Positions 11,501 through 22,966 of a stretch of 64,000 nt of DNA are shown piece by piece; position 1 is the stretch's first letter, and each line of letters begins with the position of its first letter. Source of the stretch: Collybiopsis luxurians FD-317 M1. Lineage: Eukaryota > Basidiomycota > Agaricomycetes > Agaricales > Omphalotaceae. A model generated the notes under the pieces. It had not been told where the DNA came from. It saw only the letters and a list, made by a program, of their open reading frames with translations, and made no database searches. The DNA is taken from the NCBI GenBank assembly GCA_000827265.1, contig KN834760.1, forward strand, positions 653,818-717,817, read 5' to 3'. A program made the position numbers and the translations under genes.

Positions 11501-12938
11501 GAGCTGGATGCTCCCTGCTCCCATGATCTTGTGTCCTTCTTCTATTTCAACTGCAAATATTCCGCTTCTGTTTTTATCAAGCAGGAAATCTCGAACGGAT
11601 GTATGAACAGGCTGTATTGGCACATTCCAGTCATTGATACCAGTGAAGATTGATCCAAGCCAAGAAATGACTCCATCTACTCTTTGTCCATAGTCATTCT
11701 CTCCCATATAATGAGAATATGTAGTCTGAAGGTTTTGCAAAGCTGACTTGGAAAGTGGTTCCGATGCTGCTAAAATCTGGCTAACTACTTTTTGGTATTC
11801 TTTCATGGCATTCTTATTTTGAGTCTTCAAAACTCCATCAAGAATTGATTTGTACAATTGATCAAGGGGATCAAAATCCCCCCTAACATCTTCTTGAAGT
11901 GCTATGAGCTTTTCAAATTGGTCATTTATCTGCACTCCTGGTCCATGTTGTTGCTCAAGAGCTCGGCAAACAGTATAGGCCCATTGAAAGTGTTTTTCTG
12001 CTTTTTGAGCTAAGACCTCACATTGATTGAGGTTAAAACTTCCCTGGGCAATGAGGCTTTCCATTTTATAAACTACATATTTATAGATGTCATTCTTGGT
12101 GTTCCCAAGATCACTTATATCCTGGATTTCCAGTTGGCTTGCATATTTATCAAGTATTTCCACAATATCAATTTCCAGCCGGGATGTTAGGAGAATGCAA
12201 AAGTTCTGTGGAAGTTGGTGTACCCCATTTATCAAGATAGAAAGTAATTTTCTCCGTGGATTATCTTCCTGCAGACGTCCACATTCATCCAATGCATCTA
12301 TTATAACTACTACTGGCTTGCTCTCATGCACTGATTGAGCAGGTTTCAGAATTAAATTTTCCCACTGCTCTTGGAGACTAGTGCCACTCAAGATATATGG
12401 ATCTTCGTCCAATATCTCCATTAAGCTATTCCCAAATTCTGGCATATTTATTGCCATGTTGTAGGCAATACTCTGCAAAGCCTGACTTGGAGTCTGCTTC
12501 ATTGCAAAGATCCTGTCAAAACGGAAGAATGCACCCAGGCACTCCCAATCTTTACAGTACTTTCCAATGGTATGAGCAATGGCAGACTTTCCTGTTCCGG
12601 CAGGACCATGGAGAAAAAAGATTCTTGGAACATTTGTTCCTGTGCTGTAGATCCACTGGGATATTTTGTTTGTTATTTCAACCCTAGTGCCCTCCAAACA
12701 GAGCTTGGCACTGTCAATGTGGGCTTTGAGATCAGGGTTCAATTTCTCGCGAAGTTTCTGCTCAAGTTTATCTGAAATTACCCTTTTTTTTCAGTAACCC
12801 ACAACCACTTTAGCAATGAATGAAAGTTGCCTCACCAGTTGAGACAGTGTTGTTTATGGTTTTGTGTTGATCACCACGAATAATGGTGATATTGGAATTA
12901 TGAAATTGAACATTTTGAGCACCGTGCAATAAGGCCAT
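8506..12938 (-). CDS. NACHT-WD40 STAND (NLR-like) protein, complete, 1417 aa
   Basis: Exons 12938-12836, 12771-11201, 11140-8591 and 8535-8506 join in phase (4254 nt), with introns of 64, 60 and 55 nt; the 60-nt one has a CCTAAT branch site. If the last intron is retained, the frame stops at 8525. Residues 1-34 are a short Asn/Ile/Thr-rich leader (NITIIRGDQ...). The NACHT domain has Walker A GPAGTGKSA at ~90-98, Walker B VVVIIDALDEC at ~188-198 and an LLTSR sensor. A helical linker follows, then 14 WD40 repeats (~637-1238), almost all 43 residues. The tail holds a degenerate propeller-like stretch (HCCLHSYHPF, WICGSNGHLLVW). The architecture matches HET-E/HET-D-type and basidiomycete NLRs, where WD repeats sense ligand and NACHT oligomerises; the ligand here is unknown. 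The start fits the MALLHGAQN opening. A separate TTG-start reading at 12742 is rejected in favour of this ATG. Confidence 0.9.
9101..10906 (-). repeat. Tandem array of 14 WD40-encoding units (~129 bp each)
   Basis: The units share the core [19 protein letters not shown] and differ mainly just after the leading His (HKDWVQ, HKHQVQ, HTGEVL, HKYGVW, HEGPVQ and others) and in the DAETG-to-NG linker. Unit 5 lacks one codon (SGSSYTVRIW against SGSSDCTVRIW); unit 11 has one extra residue in its linker. The similarity extends to the DNA, consistent with recent unequal exchange within the array. Confidence 0.92.
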
Positions 12939-14369
12939 AACTTTGGGATGTTGATGATGATGGTTCAAGAACAAGAAGCGGTTGTCACCCTGTCACAATC
13001 TACTGTACTGCTCAATTATTCACAACAGGCATCACACAATTTCTCATCTTGTGATCATCAGTTGAAGTCTATGCTCCATCTCTCCATCATGCTCCCACTT
13101 GATGCCCTGCCGTTGGTAGTGGGCCAATGCTGCCGCATGGTGGTTACTTGTGCCCTGTGCGGTGGTGCTGACAAGTAGAATTTGACTCAAATGCCACTGC
13201 CTCCCTGCTTAGTCTAGACTCGAAACAGGTTGCAATTTATTTGATGACAGCTTTAATACATTACCTTGTATCATTGGCAGTATTATACCATTAATATATA
13301 ATTGCCTGTCAAGGATCAGGCACAGAATTCACCACCACAAAAACTCAGCATTTCATTATATTCCATGCACTTGTAATTATTTCCAGCACCAGCTACTCTC
13401 TCCCTTCTGAATCATCCTCACAACCAACCAAAAGGTCTTTCAGGATCTTCTCTGGATCTCCTTATAACCTGTTTGGAATGATTCAAATGGAGGCCAAGAG
13501 GTGAGAAAGGCAACAACAATAATGACAACTGGAGAATTGTGGACTGCGTTCGCCAAAACCTTGCTTGACATATGATGTATCACCAAGGCATGATCCCGTT
13601 CCAAATTCCAGCGAAATTTCAATATGACATATACTGGCCAGTCACACGGCTCGCCGCAAGTCTATAGGAATTAGCCCGGCTGATAACCGGCTCAAGCTTT
13701 GAATGGCGGCCACCGTCAGCTGCGAAGTCGGCCAATATCTCATTTTTCGAAAATGGGCCAAGGTTTTCGTGCCCTTTAAAGGGAATAAGGGAATCACCCA
13801 ATTCAATTCGGCAAGTCACAAGTCGGCATCGCTCGAGTTGGCAGATAAGCACAGGGCACGAAAGCACCATGATGTGCGTTCCGCGGCCGGCCTAACAAGT
13901 ACCTGCAGTGGCGATGAATGCTCGATTATCATGCTCGAGAAGGGTACATGGTGCACCCGCTCAGTAGAACGGTCTACAAAGAGTCCTATATTGTATTGCT
14001 TAGAAAAAGCAGACCGACGATGTTCCACTAATAACACTAGAGACTCTCTTTTTGATTGAGGCGGCTGTTATCGATAGATATAAGAATGAAATGAGCCTTG
14101 AAGAGAGCAGGGAGCGTACCACTACGCACGACGAGAAGAGAACGCAGTAGATATGACTGGGTAACTCATAAATTTCCTGTATACAGCTGGTAGTAACACG
14201 AGAAGAGGGAAGAGGGTATACAAGGGTATATATATGTATATGTCCAAATCTAAATCCGAAAACCAGACTGAGGTCCATGAATCAACGCCGGTACTCTGCA
14301 TTCACCCTCCGCTCTCCACCGTCTCTCTGCTCCCTTCATTCATCATTGATCCCCCTCTCCATCTCAATC
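12939..14369. other. Intergenic, no gene recognised
   Basis: Contains the 5' flank of the second NLR gene and the 3' flank of the coiled-coil gene. Open frames at 13.6-14.06 kb on both strands have no recognisable domain. The part from ~14.22 kb is shared with the flank of the copy near 58.2 kb, so it belongs to the duplicated block. Confidence 0.45.
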
Positions 14370-15855
14370 TCAATCTTCATCATCTTCATCTTCATCATCC
14401 TCCTCCCAATCACTCCCATCCCCAATCCCCATACTCTCCAACGCAACCGTAACCCTCAAATTCTGCTTGGCACCCTCAACCAACTGCTGCGCCATCCCGA
14501 TATTCCTAGCTCGCGCGCGGACGATGGGTAGGCAAGCGCTGAAGACGGGGGCGATTTGGGAGCGGGGTTGGGCTTCGGCTTCGCTTTGGGGTTGCGCGGA
14601 GGGGGTGGTGGAAGAAGTGGTGGTGGTGGTGGTAGTGGTCGGGGATGTTTCGGTTTCGGTTTCGGTGTCAGGGTAGGAGGAAGACGACACTTGTGCCTGT
14701 GGAGCTTCGGGTTCCAATGACGAAGATTCCGATGGTTGGTGTTCTGGCGTGTCGTCCGAATCCGGAGGAAGTTCATCCTCAAGTTTGGGAGCAGCAGACG
14801 AAACCGTTAACCTCAATATGGCCGATTCCAATTCGAAAGTTTCCATTAGTAGGCTTCCTATCGAGATTCGGTTGAGAACATTGTCAAAGTAAAACCAAAA
14901 GCATAATTAAGGGTATCTCAAACGTTCCAGCCCAGCGATCAATAACTCGGGTCATAACTCGAGACTCACCCAACCGATCCAATACATCATCGTACTCTCT
15001 CAACATTAAATCCATATTGTCGTAATCGATCCCAGACCCGGATAGGTCCTTCGATGCGATGGATAGAGCTTGAGCTTCGAGCTGGGTACATGTTTCACCA
15101 TGGGATAAAAAGGTTTGCATGATTTTTGGGGCCTCTTTTGCGAACTACATAGGTGGAGGTGAGTTGAGTTGTTACCTCAAGGTGAGCACGAACGAGACGA
15201 AATTCGTCACCTTATCAGAAGCGAGTTCATCGTAAAATTGGATCTCCCTCTCCGCCTCATATCGCACTTGTTGATCGGAAATGGATTCTTGTTCTTTATC
15301 TAGTTCTTCTGAACGCGTTTTGAGGTCGTTCTGGGTACGACATTTGAATTATGATGAATATCCAGACAGAACGGAGACAAAACACGCACCTGAGCCGCGT
15401 GCTCAGCTTCCTTGAAACACGCGTCTAGAGTGGAAGTCATGTACATCCATGGATATTGTTGTGCAGCTACTTGAAGAGGGTCAGATGTCGTTGCTGGAGC
15501 TTTTACGTTGGGAGTTGAGTCGGGGTTTGGGGGGTCGACGTTGTCGTTGCTTCCGGCATCAGCAGTGGTATTGGAATTGGTGTCGTCGGAAGACGGATTT
15601 GCCTCGGGGCCAGATGTATTCTAACGTGGGTATGTAGGAATCAGAAAAATGACTTATGGGGATATGAGGAACAGACCACGACCGCCGCCGTCGCTGACGT
15701 TGACCGAGTTGCCGAGTCAATGTTGACATTTCCGGTAGAGACCCAAGTAATTTCTGAATCTTCGTGGGGTTGTGTCCGTGGATCAGAATCTGAAATCCCA
15801 GGTAAAAAGAACAGTCTATCAGGGCACAGAGTTGAGTTGGAATACCAGAGGTCAT
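14370..15855 (-). CDS. Coiled-coil protein of unknown function (intact copy A of a three-copy family)
   Basis: Not recognised by name. The gene starts at the ATG at 15855 with a 10-nt first exon (MTS+G), then a 56-nt intron (15845-15790). Further exons encode an acidic Ser/Asn-rich N-terminus, a YPWMYMTSTLDACFKEAEHAAQ segment and helical coiled-coil stretches (TRSEELDKEQ, YEAEREIQFYDELASDK). A segment MQTFLSHGETCTQLEAQAL...MLREYDDVLDRL follows, then GSLLMETFELESAILRL, a Thr/Pro/Ser/Glu-rich linker, a final helix (NIGMAQQLVEGAKQNL) and a poly-Asp/Glu tail. Each splice tested keeps phase, for example ELASDK|GTGACG and DRLG|GTGAGT. It is transcribed divergently from the acyltransferase gene with ~110 bp between starts, so a shared promoter is likely. 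Broken copies lie at 46.4-47.5 and 56.8-58.2 kb. Confidence 0.75.
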
Positions 15856-15966
15856 CGAGGGGAACGTTGAGTAGCAAGTGAAATAAGCGCCCACAACCAA
15901 TTTCCGTTGAGCGCTTGTCTGTCTTCCTCACTTGGGCTGCTCGGCCGCCCTTGCAAAATTCCAAAA

Positions 15967-17422
15967 ATGTCCTTCCTACTCTCCCTCTTCCGACCTCTAG
16001 CCTACATCTCCCTCCCCGTCCTCTTTATCCGCACCGTCTCCTCTTCCTCGCCCAGAGGTCAATACTACGTCCGTCGTGGCCTCTACCTCAGCTGCATGAC
16101 AGCCATAGCGACATGGGGCGTCGCCGTCGCTGCAACCTTGTCCCTGACCGGCCACAGGTACGATGTGAACTGGGTCATCGCGAGGGCATTTTATGCCCTC
16201 GCTGGTTCGGTGCTGGATATCAATATCGAGGTGGAGGGTGAGGAGCATCTGAGAACAAAGCCCGCCGTGTTGCTTTCGAATCATCAGAGTATGTTGGATA
16301 TCTTGTTTGTTGGCAGGTAAGGTTTGTTCGCAACTGAGTCTCTTTTCTCTTTCCAACTTCCTCCCTCCCTCCCTCCTTCCCAACGCAGACTCATGCCAAA
16401 ACGAACCTCAATCATGGCCAAAAAATCCCTCCAATTCACCCCTCTCGGTCCCTTCATGATCATGTCCGGCGCCGTCTTCATCGACAGAGGCAACAACGCC
16501 CGCGCCGTCCGCTCCCTCGACGCCGCCGGCCAATTGATGAAAGATCGTGAAATCTCGTTATGGATGTATCCCGAAGGTACACGGCATCTCTCCGAACAAC
16601 CCTCCATGTTACCCTTCAAGAAGGGTGCTTTTCATTTGGCGGTACAAGCTGGGATTCCGATTGTACCCATGGTCACTGAGAATTATTGGAGGGTTTATCG
16701 AGATGGGTGGTTTGGCAAGGGGGTGATTAGAGTCAGAGGTAGGTTAGATTTCTTTCCATTCCGTCCACTTCCTTTGTTCCGTTCTTCCAAACTAAAAAAA
16801 ATCAATCTCACCCCACCCCCCTTTCATCTATCTAGTCCTCCCCCCAATCTCAACACAAGGAATGACACCCGACGATGTCCCTGAATTGACGAAAAGAGTC
16901 CGTGATCTCATGATGGATGCTTTACGCGACATCTCAGTTAAAACGGACACCCCTTCGCCTTCGGAACTTGGACGAGAGTCAGACGTCGATGATGAGAAGA
17001 GACAGCAAGGGTCATCTCAGCCGATTACGACTTTTGCGACAGGTTCAACGAAAGCTCCGGATTCTGATGAATTACCTCCAGCCAATACTGATTCCGATAC
17101 CGATGCCACCGCATCCACCATACCCTTACCCGTTCCCATACCCTCCTCCCAAACCTCGTCTCAAACCAAAATCGCCCCGGAACAACAAACCCTTGGCCAA
17201 GCCCAACACGACGAATCTGATGCAGGAGCGTTCTCGCCCCCGGATGTCGTAGGCCATACCACTTCTTCAGAAGAAGAAATAAACACGAGCGCGAGATCAG
17301 GAACGAGGACGAGGACGGATTCGACGATTTCCTTGGCGTCTTCTGGGGTTAGGTCAGATGCGGGGACGGAGACTTCGACGGAGGAAGATGAGGGGATGGT
17401 GCTTGTTGGTAGGCCTACGTGA
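15967..17422 (+). CDS. 1-acylglycerol-3-phosphate acyltransferase (PlsC/SLC1 family)
   Basis: Converts lysophosphatidate to phosphatidate with acyl-CoA in ER membranes, as known for this family. Exons 15967-16316, 16389-16738 and 16836-17422 give 428 residues. An N-terminal hydrophobic stretch (LLSLFRPLAYISLPVLFI) and a second one near residue 45 (TAIATWGVAVAATLSL) are likely membrane segments. Acyltransferase motif I is NHQSMLD (NHx4D form), located just before the first intron. The PEGTR motif (WMYPEGTRH) and a downstream IPIVPMV motif match PlsC blocks III and IV. The C-terminus beyond ~270 is a long Ser/Thr/Glu-rich tail unusual for the core enzyme. It is divergent from the coiled-coil gene. 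Truncated and decayed relatives occur at 56.5 kb and just downstream. Confidence 0.9.
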
Positions 17423-17929
17423 CTTGCGTGATGCGATGCGGGACACGGGGATTGGTTTTAGGTGTGGAGGCGATGGTGTAGAGTAGTACGGTATACGGTA
17501 TAGTATGGGGTTTAGGTACTCTACATGGTTCCTTCCTCGTCCCTCCGTCGTCCCTCGGGCGTCGGTGTTTCTTGCTTCACGTTTTAGACATTGATAGTTA
17601 TTGATATCCGCTCCATTTGTAAGTATACCTTTTTCTTGGGTAATACATACTACATACTACATATACACCTAAGTATAAACAGGATATTTATGAGTTTACG
17701 TTTTTGCAATTCTGGATCTAGGTACGATGGTCTTTGGATGGACATCTCAAGTTTTCGTTTACAGCAAGTCATCAACTTGAAGTCGCGTCGAATGTCAAGA
17801 GGAGGAGCGCCGGGGCTCAAGTTCGAGATCCAAATCCGCACTGAGGAGAATAAGAAATACATAGTATGTACTGCGGAAGGTACTCTTTTACAGAGGATCC
17901 CAAGAAGTGGGTACTTACTATAGGAGACA

Positions 17930-18900
17930 GTGTTAAGCAAGATCAAGGTCAAGGTCAAGGCAAAGGCCGAGAATATAACAAAGGTTAAAATCGAGAACGA
18001 TGTTCGAATTTCCTTGGCGTCTTCTACCGTAGTGATCACGTCTACTTACTCGAGTCGGAGTCTGTAGTCGGTAGAGGGGGCTGGGCTGGATCAGCGGGGA
18101 CATCTGAAATCAGACGTATGATGGATGGATGGAGGGGGGATGAAGGAAAGCGCTCAAGCTTGTTGGTTACGGAGGTTGATAGGACCGACGTCAGATGGGA
18201 AAGGAGGAAAGGGGGGGATTGGGTCTCCTTGTTCAGCCAGGGAGGAGGAAGGGTGCCGGAGCTTCAAGATTCAAGTCTTCAAGAGCTATACAACAGACGG
18301 CAGTGACCAGGAGGTACTACTACTACGGAGGAGCCTGCTACGGAAGAAGGGGGTGCTACAGAAGACAGAATCGAACAAGGACATGGCCAAGAACGAGAAC
18401 GAGAATGAGAAAGAAATTGACGGTTCCCTGGGCTTCTACCGTAATGACTACAATTATGATCAGTATTCACTAGAAGCGAAGTCTGTAGGAGAAAGGGGCG
18501 GACCAGCGGGGACATCCGAGACGGTCGTTGGAGGGTGATAAGGGGTAGTGCTTAAGCTTGCTAGTTACGAAATTGATGAACTAACGTCCGATGGGATTGG
18601 GACACCGGAAGCAGAGGAGAGGAGAGGAATTGCCTTAATAGTAGTATGAGGCAAGGCAAAATATGAGGTCGTGTGCACTGTACTGTACGGGAATATAATA
18701 ACTTCCCGTCGTATTCGTCCCTCGTACATACCTCCCTGCTCCTTCCGACGGACGTCCTCGGGAGGCCGGAGCTTCTAGTTGGAGTCGACTTGGCTCGCTT
18801 GCTTTTTGTGAGTTTTACGTTTAGATATACGATGTATTACATTTCCATGTATACCTTTTTTGGGTAATACATGTAGCACGAGTTACTATACATTCTTGCA
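17930..18900 (+). repeat. Decayed tandem copies of the acyltransferase 3' end
   Basis: Two degenerate units (~17.93-18.36 and ~18.37-18.90 kb) resemble each other and the acyltransferase 3' end at ~17.3-17.68 kb. Shared landmarks are GAACGAG/AACGAGG runs, a TTCCTTGGCGTCTTCT or CCCTGGGCTTCTACC segment, AGCGGGGACATC, and the flanking TATACCTTTTT...GGGTAATACAT block at ~17.63 and ~18.86 kb. No unit keeps an open frame. Confidence 0.6.
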
Positions 18901-20581
18901 TACCTTATTTCCACAAGTTAACCAGGGCCACCCAGATTCAGCAATCAGCAGCCCTGCCAGTATGTAATTCCTGTTTCTCGAATCGTGGGCGGTGATGGAC
19001 ATGTCGACGACGGACGTATGTAGATGTTCTGCCGGCGGCGAGGACCCCGGTCTCCCATCGGAGGTCTTCCGGCCGAGAAATCATCGTGTTACTTACAGGG
19101 CCTACATATGTTGCGAACACGGATGGACACTGGCGCGGTAGCTGGCAGGATATAGGTACTACCATGAGCTGGAACCGGGCGGGACTCGGTATGTTCAGCT
19201 TTGACCTCTAATCTAGAGAGTCGACGCATTTAATAACTACATTTGGTAGAAATAGACCCATAAGTATCATGTCTGCGAGTTCCGCTTCGCGCCAGATTGG
19301 TAAAGCACCAAGTCCCATTAGTGACTTGCAGAATGCCAGTGAGCCCTCGGATAGATATCGCTTATATGCATTCAATTGGAATGGTGGAGAGTCTAGTATG
19401 GAAAGTTTGTTGAGTGGCTCTGAGCGAGCCGAAAGGCAGGGACGGGCCTTAAATTTTCGGTGTCTACTACCTCGATCGATTCCACCACTGAGTACTAAAA
19501 GTAGGGTTGGCAAGCGGACAACGAATAACTGTGAGTCGCAGGACAGATTATCGCTTCTTTTCATTTGTATTTTCCTTTAATTTTCGCAAATTTATGTTCT
19601 TTCATGTCATTCCCTCGTCTATTTTTACTGTATTTTGAACCTGCTATTACATTGTTTTGTCTTCGAACTGGAAAACAAGACACTTCAGGAGTCGTTGCAT
19701 CTGCCGTTGAGTGCATGCAGTGTGCCCATGCAGGCTTTTGCAAACTCTCTGCGCTGCTTAAGGCTTGCAGAAGAGTCATCGCATAAAGAGAATGGGTATC
19801 CATTATGGATCTAAGCTTCAAGAACTTGTTTTGGGTTTACCGACAGTGACACAGCGGACACGGAACTTACCCATCTCCCCCGGGCCAAGAACGCCTACAA
19901 GCAGCAATGGTCAATTGAATATCGAACCCTGGCAGCTTTTCTCAGTTCCTAGTGTGGACGGGGAGTGTGGCCTTTGATATCTTCGCTGCCCGGAAGTGGC
20001 AAACATCGGAGCTCGTTAATTCAATCGTATCCGCCCGCAATTACTGTATACAGTATGGATGGCCCCAGGGCAGGGTGTTATTAGTCATTCGGCTACATAC
20101 GCTCGGTTACAGAGCAGGACCCTTCCCGTCCTTAAATTCTTAATCCTGTACTGCCAGTGCCAATCCAAAGGTTGAAGCTTAAGAAACCAATGGAACGGAA
20201 CCTTGTTCCGTTCTCGTTCCGACGTGAACGTGTCAATGGGGGTGGCAGGGCCGGGAGTGGCGCGGGTGGAGAAGGGCAGGACTTTCCATTTCCCATTTTC
20301 CATGCAGCTTCCTTTTCTGGAAACGAGGGCACGTTTCAAATGGGTTTCGAGATTCGACGGTCGGAGTAAAATTTTTCAAATATTTCAAATTTTCTCCCAC
20401 AAACGTTTCCCCTGGATTCAACTGATGGATCTGTAAATATATATAAAGGAGTTTGGATACCAGCATCTCCTCCTCCTCCTTCTTCACTGCAACGAGACGA
20501 GGGACCAGTTTCATTCTTTATTCTTTATTCTTTATACTCCTTGTTCTGCAATCTTCCTCATAACTTCCTGCCACGAAAGAA
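18901..20581. other. Intergenic, no gene recognised
   Basis: Several short open frames have no recognisable domain. The end (20.4-20.58 kb) is the pyrimidine-rich 5' flank of the GDPD gene. Confidence 0.45.
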
Positions 20582-22966
20582 ATGACTTCCGGAAGAGTAT
20601 TACCTGGTATGTTGTTTCGTTCTATCAACTGTAGCACCGTTGGTTTCTGATCGTGTATGTAGATTGCTGGGGTCATCGTGGTGTAAGTGTGCTACCTCTT
20701 CATCCGGTCATCAACGGCTCATCGCAATCCAGGCATCTTCCGCATTCCCGGAAAACACGCTCGCCAGCTTTGAAGCCGCCATCCGAGATGGTGCTGAAGG
20801 CATCGAGAGCGGTATTTTGAATTTCCTATGGCCAGCTCTCTCTTCTCTTCCTCGCTGAAGGAGGAGAGACTGGTCTACAGTTTATTTGAGAGCTTTGTAA
20901 CCTTGGGCTGGCAGACGTACATGTTTCATCAGACGATGTAGTTATTATGTTTCATGATCCAGGTGAGTTGGTCTCATCGCCAGACTGCGCAACTGCACAG
21001 AGAGAGAGGATACTCCTTTGGGACATCACGCTCCGTTTTCTCTCCTCTTTTCTCTCCTCAGCTAGCATGTCTGGCCATCTATCCATCGCTCTGTGCCTGT
21101 GGAGCTGATTTGACCCGCCCCTCTTTCCCCCTGCGTACCTTTTCTTTGTAGAATTGTCAAGGACAACAGATTCAACTGGTGACTATTTCTTTTGCCGTGT
21201 TTTTTCCTTATGTGTTCGTGTGCAATCGGAATCCTCAATATAATCTTCTCCCCCGCCTTTTCCCTTTCCTTCCCTTTCCATCTATCTCATGCCATCCATC
21301 CCGTTTCCAATCCAAATCGAATCGAATCGAATGGTAATACGGCATATCTCCATCTTTGATGATTACACAGGTGCGATAAAGGATCGAACGTGGTACGGCG
21401 AAAACGGTATGGAACACGTTCGTACCGTCAAGGAACCCAAACAGGCTATACCCACCTTTGCCGAGACGGTTACGTTGCTTATGCAGGCAAGTGTTTCTAC
21501 TCTGACACTGCCCAGTAGGTTACTTATCGGCCGACATGTCTATCTTCGTCTTCGTTCTATTTTTTTCTGTATCCCGCTCCATCCTGTGTATCTCAATTCC
21601 CACCTGCGCGCGTACGAACCCACGTTTATCGTTCTGTCCTCCTCTGTTCCGCTCCGACGATCAATGGTCGTACCTTCGTTCTGGACTGGACTGGGATCTT
21701 TTGGTTTGGTTTTGGATCACGCACTCACACGCACACGCTCGCGCGCCCGTTCCTCGTTCTTCTTCGCGCAATCAACCGTTCTTCTCGTTCTGGTCACTCC
21801 CTGTACTGTAAACACTTTATCAACAGCCTGACAACCTTCACGTGAAATTCAACATTGATGTCAAACCGCAAAATAACCCATCCCGCCTCTTCTCCCTCAT
21901 GCACGCGATCATTTCCGCTCAACCCGATTGGGAGACCCTCCTCGCCCCACGTCTCGTTTTGGGCTTGTGGCATCCAAGTTTCATCGAGCCTGCAAAGGAG
22001 CATCTGCCGTATTTGAGTAGGAGTTTTATTGGGATCAGTTTGTATGCTGCCAGGAGGTACTTTTGGGATAACTGCGATACGTTTTCGATTGGGTTCGCGG
22101 TGCTTGCTACGGGGGATGGGGAAAAGTGAGTGTTTTAGCTTCTTTGTGTTTTTGGAATTTTGGGTTTTGGAGTTCCAGTGAGATCAGGACTGGCCGCCGG
22201 TCGTTCTTGACGTTTTCAATCCGTTTGGGTTATGCTTTTCTCCGGTTCTCCCTACTTATCCTTACCTGTTCACACCAATGCTCCGAGGCGGAGGAGATAA
22301 CCACTTAGCCCATATAGCCTACGAAACTCTATTTGTATTTCCCTTTTGCCTCCGATCTTCTTTGTCTTTATTCGTTTATTCATCGTGCAACATTTACTGA
22401 TTTACTGATTCGAACTTGACTTTCCCTTCCCCATTCTTGTTTTAATAGGTTCCGGAAGCAATGTAAAGAAGCGGGAAAGAAGGTGCTGGTTTGGACTGTG
22501 AATAAACCAGAACATATGATGGAGGTACGTTTGCGTATCCCGCTCCTTATTACGCCCGCGCAAGTGACTGACTGTTGTGCCTCTATTACTTGGTGTATAG
22601 GCTGTCCGATGGGGTGTGGATTGCATCCTAACCGATGTCACCAAGACTTGGCTCGATATGAGATCTGCGTTGTATGGTATGCGTTGTTACTGTTCCTATT
22701 CAAACTCAGTGCTAACTCTTTGCCTTTCCTTCCTCTCTTTCTTTTACCCTTCCCCGAAACTAGCTGATTACGAACGCACTCATCTCCAATACAGCCGAAC
22801 TTTCCTCTGGACGACGATAGACTACTGGACGCCCTATCAGATGTTTAGAGCGTATGGGCACATTAAGATTCTGGAGAAGATTGCCGGGCCGTTTGAGGCC
22901 GCCGCTGCTGGGGCGAAATCCGCTGCTGCAAAGGTTGATGTGAAGGCGAGTCTTATTGCTGTTTAA
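20582..22966 (+). CDS. Glycerophosphodiester phosphodiesterase family protein (GDPD), 322 aa
   Basis: Hydrolyses glycerophosphodiesters to glycerol-3-phosphate and an alcohol, by family knowledge. Ten exons join in phase: 20582-20606, 20663-20682, 20733-20811, 20915-20962, 21152-21178, 21371-21486, 21827-22125, 22449-22524, 22601-22676, 22764-22966 (969 nt). Active-site landmarks are WGHRGAS (first catalytic His), PENTLASFEAAIRDGAEGIE, then SDVHVSSDDVVIMFHD (acidic metal ligands and second catalytic His). C-terminal barrel motifs FNIDVK, VLVWTVN and GVDCILTD follow. The sixth intron (340 nt) must use a GC donor (CAG|GCAAGT) to join LLMQ to PDNLHVKFN, and the seventh is 323 nt; both are long for this region. 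No signal peptide is evident, so a cytosolic Gde1/Pgc1-like role is possible. Confidence 0.9.

Noticed and set aside
13619..14059. Overlapping frames on both strands with FKG/PFSKNE text
   Set aside because: No domain, no consistent splicing, and both strands equally open; probably non-coding.
14467..14875. Plus-strand Val/Ser-rich frames
   Set aside because: Antisense of the low-complexity Thr/Pro/Ser/Glu linker of the coiled-coil gene.
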